Assembly: GCA_027422505.1 (NCBI GenBank)
Contig: JAPQWV010000051.1
Coordinates: forward strand, 1,641,501 to 1,705,500
Direction of reading: 5' to 3'
Length of the DNA: 64,000 nt
Origin: Craterostigma plantagineum
Lineage: Eukaryota > Streptophyta > Magnoliopsida > Lamiales > Linderniaceae
The translations under genes and the position numbers were made by a program. Numbering within the stretch: the stretch's first letter is position 1; each line of letters starts with the position of its first letter. Of the stretch, positions 36,110-47,825 are shown in pieces. Under the pieces are notes generated by a model that saw only the letters and a list, made by a program, of their open reading frames with translations, did not search any database and had not been told where the DNA came from.

Positions 36110-36352
36110 CTAAGCCTTGTGCCCACCGTTGATGTCGATTAGGCCGATCTTGCCCCGTAGCTCATGAAACTTGGTCCTTCCAAGCGGCTTCGTTAGAATG
36201 TCGTCCAGCTGATCCTCGCTTCTGATGAACTCTACATCAATCAAGCCTTCTTCTGCAGCCTCCCGAATGAAGTGGTATTTCACTCGAATGTGCTTACTCT
36301 GTCCGTGGAGTACTGGATTCTTGATCAAAGCAATGGCGAACTTATTGTCCAC
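36110..36352 (-). pseudogene. Ty1/copia pol C-terminus (RNase H end)
   Basis: The fragment begins VDNKFAIALIKNPVLHGQSK and continues with HIRVKYHFIREA, EFIRSEDQLDDILTKPLGR and KFHELRGKIGLIDI. These are the standard last motifs of the copia RNase H domain and polyprotein tail. The stop is followed at once by a polypurine-like tract and LTR. Upstream sequence is missing: a MITE begins exactly at the V codon. The fragment has no start of its own. Confidence 0.9.
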
Positions 36353-37060
36353 TAAGGGTGAGCAAAAATATTCGAAAACCGGATTCCGATCCGGTATCTG
36401 GTTTTCAAAACCCGGAAAAATGGATAACCGATTTCAAAAACCGGATCGCGTATCCGATTCGATTTATTTTAAAATAAATCGGATCGTATACGGATAGTGG
36501 TTTGTCTAAAATTCGAATATCCGGTATCCGGTTTTATGTTTAAAAAAATAAAAATTAATAAAAAATAGTCCAAAAAGAAAAATGAAGGTCCAAGAATGAA
36601 AAAAAATAATCAAGTAGAATATTTAAATTTATATTATTTTATTATTGCAAAAACATTGTTAGAGAATTGAGATAAAAAAAAACATAAAAACATCCAGATG
36701 CATGTTCAAAAATTAATGTGAATTTGGGTGTTGTGTTTATTATTTATTATGTAATTTCGAATAATAAACTCACATATTGTCTGAATTACTATGTTTAGAA
36801 ATTCTTATATTTAAAAAAATATATTTTTTATTGAGATAAGGAATAAAAAATATGATTTTGAAAAGAAAACAATAAAAATATAAGAAAAGTAAATTTAAAA
36901 ACAAGATGCAGATATCCGGTAAAATTATCCGAATAAATCGGATATCCGATTTTCGGACGATTAAAATCGGAGCGGCGGATACCATTTTTCGATATCCGAA
37001 AATCCGGATATCCGAATTTCGGATATCCGAAAATCGGATATCCGATTTTGCTCACTCCTA
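36353..37060. mobile_element. TAGGGGTGAGC-type MITE rich in GGATATCCG
   Basis: The ends are TAAGGGTGAGCAAAA and TTTTGCTCACTCCTA, near-perfect inverted repeats. Both sides carry many copies of CCGGAT, GGATATCCGA and similar, in both orientations, and the middle is very AT-rich. At 708 bp and non-coding it is built like the element at 13864-14615. The flanking 8-mers (ttgtccac and gctgaaac) do not match, so either the target duplication is lost or one side was rearranged after insertion. Confidence 0.75.
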
Positions 37061-37093
37061 GCTGAAACAAGCTACCATTCATACTTGAGCAAC

Positions 37094-37140
37094 AAAACAA
37101 TGATTTTGGAACCTGAGATAGATTCGATACGTAAGTTCCA
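37094..37140 (+). repeat. 44-bp dispersed direct repeat, copy 2
   Basis: Matches 33110-33153 (AAACAATGATTTTGGAACC to GTAAGTTCC) in the same orientation, with one C/T difference. It lies 34 bp from the end of the MITE. Confidence 0.85.
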
Positions 37141-37772
37141 TTAGCGATGGAATGACAGAAGTTGCCTTCTTCCTTGTCCTCTGTGATTTCTTTATTTTTT
37201 CGAATGGAAATCGCCGATCTTTTCGTATATCATTTCTGTCGATTGATAAACATTTGGCTTTCCGTGTTGATAGCGAGATTTTCAAGTTAGAACTCCCAGA
37301 AAAAAAATGTTTTCGTGGTGCTCTATTAGAGCCTAAAGATAACATACGTGTATAGGTAGATCAAGTTGAGCTTAGTGCAAGGAATTGCTACATGTAATGA
37401 TGTGTTTAATTTCTCATGACAATTACATTGACAAGTCCTTCTCTGGGGTTGTATGTGTGTACGTAGGTCATGAAGATTAGTCGCACAATGAGGTTAAATA
37501 TTTGTCTCGGATTAAACTTGATCAGAGTATGAGAATTGCAGTGAAATAAAGACGGTATTACTTAGCTATCTATTGATATATGTTTTTTAGTTGACTCGTC
37601 TCCACTCCATCGAATTTAAGGCAAATGCGAAACATATTTCAAACGTATGCAGACTAAGTTACCATTTCAGAAGCTCAAACTTGCACGTCATAACATCAAT
37701 GCTCACTTACAATATTCTTACATCCTTAAAAATCTTGATTAATTATTAAACACACATATCTAAACTCCACAC
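37141..37772. other. Upstream region of the second NHL gene
   Basis: AT-rich with short chance frames on both strands. No gene is supported. Confidence 0.45.
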
Positions 37773-37780
37773 TATAAATA
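37773..37780 (+). promoter_or_regulatory. TATA box of the second NHL gene
   Basis: TATAAATA lies 55 bp upstream of the ATG at 37828, leaving room for a short 5' leader. Confidence 0.65.
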
Positions 37781-37827
37781 AATCACCAACTCTCTCCGAC
37801 CACTCACAAATCTCTCCTACCACCGCC

Positions 37828-38568
37828 ATGAGCCCCAAAGACTGCTCCCACCACCACCACCACCGCCGGAAAACCCTCCTCCGCCGCGCCGCCGCCGTCT
37901 CCCTAGGCCTAACTCTCCTCGCCCTCCTTAAAACCCTTCTAACTTACCTCATCCTCCGCCCTACAAAGCCCATCTTCAAGCTCAAAGCTGCCAAAATCTC
38001 AACCTTCAATTTAACCTCTCCTTATCTCCTCACCACCTCCATACAGCTCAGCCTCTTCGCTAGAAACCCTAACGACCGCGTCGGAATTTACTACGAAGGG
38101 CTCTCGGCGTACGTTTCTTACCGCAACCAGCAAATCACGATGCCCGTTTCTCTGCCCTCGTCCTATCAGGGCCACGAAGACGTCACCGTGTGGTCACTGT
38201 TCGTCTCCGGCGAGGACGTCCCTGTTTCCGCCGACGTGAAGGACGGCGTCGAGTATGATCGAGCGGTGGGGAAGGTGTTGTTCGGCGTCAGAGTAGAGGG
38301 GAAAGTGAGGTGGAAAGTTGGGAGCTTTATTACGGGGAAGTATCGCCGGAATGTGAACTGTCCGGCGTATGCTGAATGCGGAGGACTATTGACGGCAATG
38401 GTGGTGGTGGTGGTGGTGATGTTAATGGCGACTTTCATGTTGATATTTGAAACATGTGATATATTAGGTTGTATTTATACATATGTTGGTTTCTTTTTCT
38501 TTTTTTTTTTTTCTTTCCACAGAAATTTCATCGGATATGTATTTCCCCAATGCTCGAATACGATATGA
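37828..38568 (+). CDS. NDR1/HIN1-like (LEA_2) protein, NHL26-like
   Basis: Single exon. A His/Arg-rich start (MSPKDCSHHHHHRRK) precedes one membrane span (about residues 24-45). The LEA_2 domain follows: AAKISTFNLTSPYLLTTSIQ, LSLFARNPNDRVGIYYEGLS, YRNQQITMPVSLPSSYQGHE, GKVRWKVGSFITGKYR and NVNCPAYAECGG. The family is the plasma membrane or phloem-associated NHL group; NHL26 affects sugar transport. After CGG the open frame runs through a Val-rich stretch, a Phe run and sequence that looks like 3' UTR. In another frame the protein would continue TIDGNGGGGGGDVNG to FHVDI and stop at 38450. A one-base deletion near 38385 or a sequencing error is therefore possible. Confidence 0.8.
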   Translation: MSPKDCSHHHHHRRKTLLRRAAAVSLGLTLLALLKTLLTYLILRPTKPIFKLKAAKISTFNLTSPYLLTTSIQLSLFARNPNDRVGIYYEGLSAYVSYRNQQITMPVSLPSSYQGHEDVTVWSLFVSGEDVPVSADVKDGVEYDRAVGKVLFGVRVEGKVRWKVGSFITGKYRRNVNCPAYAECGGLLTAMVVVVVVMLMATFMLIFETCDILGCIYTYVGFFFFFFFSFHRNFIGYVFPQCSNTI

Positions 38569-39345
38569 AAGTATCTATTATATTTTTTTTTTGTTAAGCC
38601 CATTCCCCTTATAGTAACCGTCACTTACCAATTTGGTGTGTCAATTTGGTGTGTCAATTTCTGAATTAATTTTAATTAAAAAAACAACTCAAACCACGTT
38701 CACCAATGCCACACCACGTTTTGTTTTTTTCTCAAATAAAAGATAATTAAAAAAACTGACACGCACATGCGTTAGAATGTGCACAGTATACTAGTATTAT
38801 ATTAAGTTTGATGGGCTAGGATAAACCGTCAATGGACCAATTAGGTTTTATCTACATCTATTAAAAAAAATAAAAAAAAAAACTTTTAAGCTACGTACGT
38901 ACCTTTTCATGACCTCATAGTATATAACTTAGTAATACTATTTAATAATAATTTACTATATTGCACAGACATAGTCACATAGGTGTGCCAGAAATACTAG
39001 TTAGAATTATATTGAGCCGTTTTACTTTTAGTTACTCGGTTAATTTATACGTTAATTTTGACAAAGTTTACGGAGCGAACTGATCAGTTACACACGAAAT
39101 TCGAATTTATTAGTAATATTTACTGGTCCAACCCGTAAAATCCGTCCAATTTAACGATCAAATTAATTAGTAGCCAAATATGACACAAAATCTCGACACA
39201 TGAAAAACATACCCCAAACATGGAAAACCGAAAATGATGTTTTTCCCATTTAAGACGATGAAGTATCACAAGTAAATAGTGAATGACAAAGTAATACATG
39301 ATTTGTATACATCATCTTTGCTCAATAGTACGTAAAACAAAATAA
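38569..39345. other. Intergenic, NHL gene to CDKC
   Basis: 777 bp of AT-rich sequence with the 3' UTRs of two convergent genes. No gene or clear element is recognised. Confidence 0.45.
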
Positions 39346-42301
39346 TCATTGTTGCCAATTGTTATACTGCTGATTACGGCTATTACCTGCATTCGAGCCA
39401 CCACGCCCAGCGCCCGAGCCACCGTACGAACCTCCGGGAGGGTAATTAGGACCGCCCCGTGGGCCCGCGCCGGGCACACCGCTCGAACCGTACGGTGGGG
39501 CCCGTCCCTGAGGCGGGTACGGGCCACCGCCCTGACCACGGTTCGGTTGACTGTAGCCGCCAGAAGGGTTATGTGGGTATCTCCCGGGCCCGCCCGACGA
39601 GCCCCGTGGCTTGTTGTAATGGTTGGCCGGCGCACCGCCCGGGCCGGGTCGGATCTGGGCTGGCCCGTGACCAGATTGTTGGGTCGGCGGGAGGCGAGAG
39701 TGCTGTAGCTTCTGCCTCTTGGCGTTCTCTTCGTTTTGCCTCTGCTGCTGGCGTTTCTTCTTCGTTTGGAACTCGTGGGAAGATTCGTACTTGGGCAGAC
39801 TTTTTTGTTGTTCGACGCAAAGATTGATCGATGAATGAGGGCGATTCGATGTATTCGGAGAAAGAAGAAAAAAAAAAGTTTGAGATTTTTGTACCTCTTT
39901 GGGTCGCAGGGCAAAGGGTCTGTCCAGAAATACTCGGCGTCAAGGGCGTCCTTTGCTGATATTCTCTGTGGATCGAAGGAATGACAGAAAATGCAGACAC
40001 TGAATAAAACAGGTATATATAGATTGTAATAGTCGAATGTACCTGAGCGGGGTCAAGAGTCAGCATACGATCGAGTAAATCCAAGGCGTGGCGATCAAAG
40101 CTAAGGAGGTAAAAGGGCGGAGAAGATTTTGGAATTCTCTAAAGAAAGGGATTTCCAACATATGAATTTATGGGATTGCTTACTGTCTAAATTGCTCTCG
40201 GAGGCGCCTTTTGATAAGCCTCGATGGTTTGAAGTTGTTGTACCAAGGGATCTTTGACACTCCGGGCCAACTTTCTTCGGAAGGAGTACCACATACGTCG
40301 AAGATTTTGTTCAATTGCTCGGGCTTCGTAGAACACAAGACAAAAGTTCAATCACACGACAGTTAAAATAGAGTGGATAGATAAGACTACAATCCATATC
40401 CACTCCTACGCATGAATTGGTAAACCTTCTTCCGTTGTGAAGAAAGCTTGGGCTTATAAATTCTTGATTAGAAAGACACCAACAATCTTTTCAATTTCCA
40501 GATAAACAAAACCGTCCACATGTCAAGCCTTTTTTTCAATTCATTGACAAGGGTCAAATGAATTACCTCATCTTTCCCCGGAAAGATAGGTTTTCCATTA
40601 AGGAGTTCAGCAAATATGCAACCAACTGACCACATATCAACAGCTGGGCCATACTTAGTTGTCCCAAGCAACAACTCTGGTGGCCTACATGGCTCATTAT
40701 ATCAGCAGATCGCATACCGAGAATAGCATTTGGCGATATGCCGTGTGCAAATACTTACATCCATTAGACTCACCTGTACCATAAAGTAATAACTCGATTT
40801 GTAAGATTAGCATTTTGATCACCAGCGAACGAACGGGCCAAACCAAAGTCTGCAAGCTTCAGGTTTCCTTCATTGTCTATGAGAAGATTTGAACCTGAAA
40901 CCACAGTACAGGATTCTACGTCTATATCTACTGAGACTTAGCATAAGATAAAGGCTAGTTCTAAATAGAAACCTTTAATATCACGATGGAGCACTTGATT
41001 TATATGACAGTAGTGAAGCCCTGTCAGGAGCTGTCTCATATAGCACTAAAAGAGAGAAAATGGAAAAAAAAAATGATTACCAATCACCTTTCTTCTCTAC
41101 CAAAAGCATATCTGTGTTTTTCAAGACAATTGTAATACCTTAATTTGTGGCACAGAAAATCTCATTCCAGGACGATCGGCAAGACCAGTCAAATCATGGT
41201 CCATGTATTCAAAGACCATATATATTCCACCTTTGTACTTGTTACCATCTGGAACACAATAAATTCAAATGAGAGGTTATAGGATCAAGAAAACAGAAAA
41301 TGTAGAGCGAGCGTATGAAAGGAATGCACAGACTCATGATTTTACCTGAAGACGCCGTCTCACCTTTCTCAGGACCTGCATAACAATTAAAAAGTCCGAT
41401 ATAAAAGAATCAATAGCTAAAGCTAAATGAATAAATCACAAGCATACCGGTTGATGTCACAATCTCTTTCAACTTGATGATGTTCTCATGGTGAAGTTTC
41501 TTCAATATTTTAATCTCACGTATAGCTGTTATTGGGAACTGCATAAACGAATAAAAACATTCAAATTAGCATTGCCTCAAATGACAACACATACTCATAG
41601 AATAGATAATTCAGAACGTCAAATCCTATGTGCGCAAAATCATACCCCTTCTCTTTCGTTGTCCATCCTTATTTTCTTCAAAGCAACAATCTCCCCAGTT
41701 TTAATCTCTCTAGCCATGTAAACCTGCCTGCAGGTTCCAAAAGAACCCAAGCCAGTAAGTGATAAGAAAATTTCAAGATCCAAGTTATCTCATCACCATC
41801 AAGGTTCATCTATTTGACATAGTCCAACGTGCAAACTATGGCCAAATTCCACTTGCAATCAACAAAAAGCATGCCCATATCACACCAATCAAACCTTTCA
41901 AAGCATGACAAGACCAATCAAATATCATGCCGCAGCCATTTTATAACACATTGAAAGAAGCAGCTACACAACACAAAGTCAATTTAATACTGATTCGACG
42001 TATATCCATGAGACAGATGGAAAAGGGTGAAACTCAGGAACTACAGCAACTAGCTTGGATGGAACTCAATTTCCAATGGCCCAGACAAAAATAACCCACT
42101 TGGGCGTAAAATTATAGAAAGCCGAAAATAATCAAACTTTGATCCTGAAATTATCGAAATTCAATACAGATTAATTAATACAACAACATACCCATAGGTT
42201 CCTTCGCCAATCTGCTCCAACTTCTCGAAACAATCGACACTTCGAGAGCCCCAAGCGGGCACTTCGGTGATGTTGAGCTGCTCCGGCGCTGAAATAGCCA
42301 T
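39346..42301 (-). CDS. CDKC: Cyclin-dependent kinase C (CDKC;1/CDKC;2 type)
   Basis: A gene of many exons on the minus strand. It starts [20 protein letters not shown] and includes [14 protein letters not shown]. The cyclin-binding helix reads PITAIRE, the mark of CDKC/CDK9. Later come [68 protein letters not shown] and [20 protein letters not shown]. The C-terminal tail is rich in Gly, Pro, Gln and Asn ([18 protein letters not shown]) and ends NNWQQ. Family knowledge: CDKC with cyclin T forms plant P-TEFb and phosphorylates the RNA polymerase II C-terminal domain; CDKC;2 also localises with splicing factors in speckles. All catalytic residues seen are intact. Confidence 0.95.
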
Positions 42302-42660
42302 TATCTTCTTCCTCGATCGGAACTAGGTTCAATCCTCCGACGTAAGAACAACAGAAATATCTGATTGTTTTTTAGGGCAGAGGAGCTGTGCAGCTGCTGT
42401 TTCGTTTCTTCCTACTTCCAAGACAAAAATATCTAAACGACCTTACAATTTCGAAAACTTCAAAAATCTCTTTTATTTGCTGGAAATCATATTTACACCC
42501 CTAGAACTACGACGAAATGAACATTTACTCCCTAATGTTTATTTTCTTTTTCCGAGAGTTCTGCCACGTGGCATTAAGGTAAAACAAATTAATAATTAAA
42601 ATGAAAAACCAAAAAAGGTAAAAGGGGGAAGGAACCCTAATCTCCCGTCTATTTCTGCTT
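42302..42660. promoter_or_regulatory. Divergent promoter region between CDKC and UBA gene
   Basis: This short interval lies between the CDKC start (-) and the probable 5' UTR of the UBA gene (+, from about 42660). Both promoters must be here. No certain TATA box is seen on either strand. Confidence 0.4.
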
Positions 42661-42822
42661 TCATTTCTCAGCCTCGTATTGTTTATCTCTCTCTAGAAAT
42701 CGCAAATCAGCTCTCATTTTCTTTGCCCATCGCCCAATTTCCCTGGTCCGAGAATTCCAAATCAGAATCTTGGAGAATCAATTCAGCGTCGATTTAACCC
42801 GCCGATCGATCTTCCTACTTCA

Positions 42823-43588
42823 GGTGACGCTTAGACATTCTATATTTCTTTTTGTGCGATTGATTTTGTGGCATGTTTTGGCGACTTTTTTCTGCTCGCG
42901 CTTCTTGTTTTGTTGTGATTGTTTCGAATTTGTTTTTGTGGTTCGAGTGTTTGTTATTGCCTGCGAATTTGTGGTTAATCGATTTCTCTTTTTTGTTTTT
43001 GGTTCAGACATTAGGTTTACTGATTTTGTTCTTTTTTTTTTCCTTGGATTTGATTTCTCCAGTGACGAATCATTTTCTAAAATTACTTTCATTTCTCTTA
43101 ATTCTCTTCTGAATTTTTTTTGCTCTGCTGAATGTTTGTAGACCTATGCCGCCAAAACATCTGATTGTCATGATATTATGCGGTTCTTTGTTGTTGGTTG
43201 GTTGAATGCGTCGATGTGGACCTCAGACAATGAGGTTTCTGAATGTAGTCATATAATTGTGATTGGCCCCGTGGTTTGCTATCTTGTTGGCGTGGGTTTG
43301 GGGTGATGAAATTGGATTGTTTAATTCACAATAGCGTTTAGAAATTCGCTGAACACTAGAAAGTCTTATCAGTTGCATTTCTATACATCTATAAATTTTG
43401 GTGACGGACGTGCCAAAAATCAGCATATCTGCAGAGACGTAAGGGTATAGCTCGTAGGAGATAGATGCTTTTTGTCATATCGTATGTTATTATCATGGAA
43501 CTTTTCATCAAGAAATTTATGCTTCTCATTTTATTAAATGTCACAGACTTTTCTCGAGACTGTTGTGAACTTTCGTGAGTGTTGCAGG
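42823..43588 (+). other. Probable 5' UTR intron of the UBA gene
   Basis: A donor CTTCAG|GTGACG at about 42823 and an acceptor GTTGCAG|GGAATAATAG at about 43588 bracket T-rich DNA and lead directly into the leader of the ORF at 43614. The open frames inside are intronic. Leader introns of this size are common in plant genes. Confidence 0.55.
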
Positions 43589-43613
43589 GAATAATAGAAC
43601 TTAACATCAAGAA

Positions 43614-45497
43614 ATGTCTCCAGCATCTAAATCAAAGTCAAAGGACAAAAAGGCTGGCACGGGTCCTTCAAAGACTACTGGTCAACCTAACTCATCAAAA
43701 CCTACCCCTGCAAATGGATACAATCCAGTTTCAGGAACTTTCCATACGCTCGACGCACCGCCGGCTGCTTCTGCCAGTACCGTTCACCCGAATGGTCGCT
43801 TCAAAAGCATCGATGAGACTGATGAGACCACTGCATTCGAGTACGATTCAGTCTCCAATGCTGGAAGTTGGTCTGGCGGGTCAGAAGACCTCAAAGAGAA
43901 ACCGTCCCAACCCATCCCCCGAACCGAGTTGGTTCCTGGAGCTGACAACGACAAGAGAGAGAAAATGCGCCTGAAGAATGAGAAGAAGCATCAACGCCAA
44001 AAGGAGAAAAGAGCCCAGGAGCTTCATGAGCGATGCAGGGGTTATCTCATGTCTAGGAAGCTGGAATCGTTGGCTCAGCAGCTTGTGTCTATGGGTTTCT
44101 CTCAAGAACGAGCAACGATGGCCCTCATACTGAATGAAGGTAGGGTGGAGGACTCGGTGGATTACCTTGTCGATGCTGGGGAAGACGATAAACTATCCGA
44201 ACATAAAGTAGATGGTGGGGGCAATCTAAAGCTCGACATATCGGAAGAGCTCGCTCGTATTGCAGAAATGGTCGTTAAGTACAAGACGACGAGGCAGGAC
44301 GTCGAAAGAACTGTAGTTTCTTGCGAAGGCGACCTAGACAAGGCTGAAGAGACTTTGAAAGCTCATAAGGAGGAGCCTATTGCTGCACCCAAGCCCGACG
44401 AGCCACCAGCTTTAGCCAACGGCAAGGCAACAGTTGCTATTAATCAGAATCCGCCCAGAGTAAAGGAACTACCAATTCCCACCGCCATAAAACAAAGACG
44501 AGATGATAAAGAATTCAACTACACAAAAGCTCCAACCCTCGTCGGCGGCTCTTCAATGGACCCTGGCAACAGAAACGTGCAGCTGTTGAAGAAAGTACCA
44601 CCACCATCCAAACCCGAGTGGCCCAAACCTCAGCAAGCAGTACCTTTGCCTGCAGATAAAAGGTGGCCCGAGGGTGGATCGAGCCATCCGTTTTCGTCCT
44701 CCTTAACATCGCCCGTGCCCTTCTCAACTCCCCAACCTCGCAGCATACCCATCACAAACGAGCTGAAGAATCTTCAAGACAGGCAAGTGAAAGAGCCCAT
44801 CACCGTCATGCAGAGACCACAGCCCAAGCAAACCCCAACCACAACCCTCGGCTCATCTCCGCCCGTGGGTTGGCACCCAAACCCTGAACCGCCGAAGCTC
44901 AACGGGTTCGCAGCGCAAGCTCCATCCTTTTCTAGAAGCATAAGCCCCCACGCGGTGAACCCTTACCAGCCACAGCAGCAGTTCGCTCAGCGTCATGGAA
45001 TCAGCCCGCCTTCGGTGGATTCCTTCAACGGCGGCCGGGGGGGATCATCTCCACCGTTAGCAGCTGCTTCTTCGCTCGGCCTCTTCTCGAGGTCGTTGGC
45101 CAGCAACGGCCTGTCTGCCTCTCTTTCTCAGGTCGACTGGAGCACCTGCAGTTCTATGCAGTTCGACTACACCAACGTGGATTGGAGCTTGGACCGCGGC
45201 TCGTTTACTTCGAAACCGAGCGGTCTGTGGAGTAGCTCGAGCTATCGAGCCATGGGTTCGAACGATGGTCTTGGGTCCCGCGGGCCTTGGAGCTACGGTG
45301 CAGGCGTGAGGTCGAATGCGGTGGGTCATGGGCGCGCGGCGGGTTTGAGAGATGGGGCGGCGACGGCGGCGGGCGGTGGTGAGGCGGCGGCCGGCGGCGG
45401 TGGTGGTGGTGGTGGTTTGAGGGAGTGGACTTCTCCGTTTGAAGAGAATGACATTTTCGGTTTTCACAGGCAATTTGTTTCTTCTCCTAGTCTGTGA
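43614..45497 (+). CDS. Plant UBA-domain protein
   Basis: Single coding exon of 627 aa. After a Ser/Lys-rich start and a charged coiled part (EKMRLKNEKKHQRQKEKRAQ), a UBA domain lies at about residues 147-190: LESLAQQLVSMGFSQERATM and ALILNEGRVEDSVDYLVDAG. A second UBA-like helical unit is at about 206-250 (EELARIAEMVVKYKTTRQDV). The remainder is disordered, rich in Pro and Ser, then Gly/Ala near the end. UBA domains bind ubiquitin, so a role in ubiquitin-dependent traffic is plausible but unproven. By memory of gene order, the Arabidopsis counterpart would be the At2g26920 type. The probable 5' UTR intron is upstream. Confidence 0.85.
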   Translation: MSPASKSKSKDKKAGTGPSKTTGQPNSSKPTPANGYNPVSGTFHTLDAPPAASASTVHPNGRFKSIDETDETTAFEYDSVSNAGSWSGGSEDLKEKPSQPIPRTELVPGADNDKREKMRLKNEKKHQRQKEKRAQELHERCRGYLMSRKLESLAQQLVSMGFSQERATMALILNEGRVEDSVDYLVDAGEDDKLSEHKVDGGGNLKLDISEELARIAEMVVKYKTTRQDVERTVVSCEGDLDKAEETLKAHKEEPIAAPKPDEPPALANGKATVAINQNPPRVKELPIPTAIKQRRDDKEFNYTKAPTLVGGSSMDPGNRNVQLLKKVPPPSKPEWPKPQQAVPLPADKRWPEGGSSHPFSSSLTSPVPFSTPQPRSIPITNELKNLQDRQVKEPITVMQRPQPKQTPTTTLGSSPPVGWHPNPEPPKLNGFAAQAPSFSRSISPHAVNPYQPQQQFAQRHGISPPSVDSFNGGRGGSSPPLAAASSLGLFSRSLASNGLSASLSQVDWSTCSSMQFDYTNVDWSLDRGSFTSKPSGLWSSSSYRAMGSNDGLGSRGPWSYGAGVRSNAVGHGRAAGLRDGAATAAGGGEAAAGGGGGGGGLREWTSPFEENDIFGFHRQFVSSPSL

Positions 45498-45940
45498 TGG
45501 TTTGTTGGAAAAATCTTTATGAATGGATCTTAATAACGATATGATGGTAATAATAAACAGATTGGAAAAATGCTTTGTTTTCTCATCTGTCTTCGTAGGG
45601 TTTTGTTTTCTATGGTTTATGAGGTTGGTTCAGTCTCTGGTTTATAGGATCAAAAATATAATTAAAATTGAAACAAAAGCAGTTTATAAGATAACAGTCA
45701 TATTATAGCCAATAGTACTTATTGAGATGGCATGGTATATATTGGGGAAAATGAATATAGAAAAGATGCTGATAAATAATTCGAGCTCCGATATTGTGGT
45801 ATAGAAAATAACAGAGCCAAACTTTTAGTTCCGCTCCCTTCGTTGTCACGTACGGAAACTGAAACAGCTTACGCGCAGAGCTCTACTCCGTGTTCGTATA
45901 TCTTCAAAGCGTCGTTAGAATCATTTAAAAGCTAAAGGAA
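45498..45940. other. Intergenic, UBA gene to calmodulin
   Basis: 443 bp carrying the UBA 3' UTR and the calmodulin promoter. The stretch after about 45835 is less AT-rich and probably includes the calmodulin leader. Confidence 0.5.
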
Positions 45941-47157
<1,217 letters not shown>

Positions 47158-47825
47158 GCTTCTGAGTTGTTAAGTGATTAAGAGCAATGTTAATGATTGT
47201 GCCCTTCTGTTCTATGGCTCTTCTCTTCTCTTGCTTGTTTGTTTGCAGTTTAGAGATCCCTTTAGTTTGCAATTTGATGTTGTTTTGCTTGCTTTTGCCT
47301 TTATTCGATACTTTTCGAAATTGTCAGCATTGTTGAAAAATGAAAGGGAAGATGAGAATTAATATGAAATAGATATTAAATTTTATATTTATAACTAAGG
47401 AATAATTTTAACCAGTTGGTGAGGAATAGGAAAGAAAAAAAAAAGGATACAACGATCACAATTTAAGGCCGCGTTTGGTACGCTTGGTCAAATCGTGAAG
47501 TATAAGTGTTCGATGAGCTGATTCAGTTTTCGCCGTGCTTTCCAGCACGCGAATGCATTGCCAAACGCCAAACGCAACCTACGCATCTTATTCTTATCCA
47601 ATCCATCAAAGCTTCCAAGTTCAAACCTTTCCCTAATCGGGAAACGATTTTGCGCGCGATAACAGTAAAAAATAAGCGCGCGACAAAACCAGCAACAGAA
47701 ATGCCACTCCAAGTGAAGCACATTCGATTCAAGAGTTACACATCTCAACAACAAAGGCAAGCAAATCTGTACCATGGATCATCTCACTTGCTTCATGATG
47801 CATGACTAGGAGATGTAACTCGGCC
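47158..47825. other. Convergent 3' region between calmodulin and CSN2
   Basis: Holds both 3' UTRs. A short ggccgcgtttggtac sequence at about 47467 resembles the end of a plant TIR element, but no partner end was found. Open frames on both strands in 47480-47805 are in the CSN2 3' UTR and not supported as genes. Confidence 0.45.

Noticed and set aside
39312..40084. Several frames of 120-200 codons on both strands
   Set aside because: They overlap the Gly/Pro-rich tail of CDKC in other frames or read through its intron.
42770..43141. Phe-rich plus-strand frame of 123 codons
   Set aside because: It lies in the T-rich probable leader intron of the UBA gene, and low-complexity T runs explain it.
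45057..45473. 138-codon minus-strand frame
   Set aside because: It is antisense to the GC-rich C-terminus of the UBA gene.
47460..47490. Transposon end ggccgcgtttggtac
   Set aside because: No inverted partner or target duplication is found nearby, so it was not called as an element.
47488..47805. Overlapping frames of 95-99 codons on both strands
   Set aside because: They sit in the CSN2 3' UTR. My first reading of the CSN2 end was also in the wrong frame. The family end [10 protein letters not shown] with stop at 47826 settles it.
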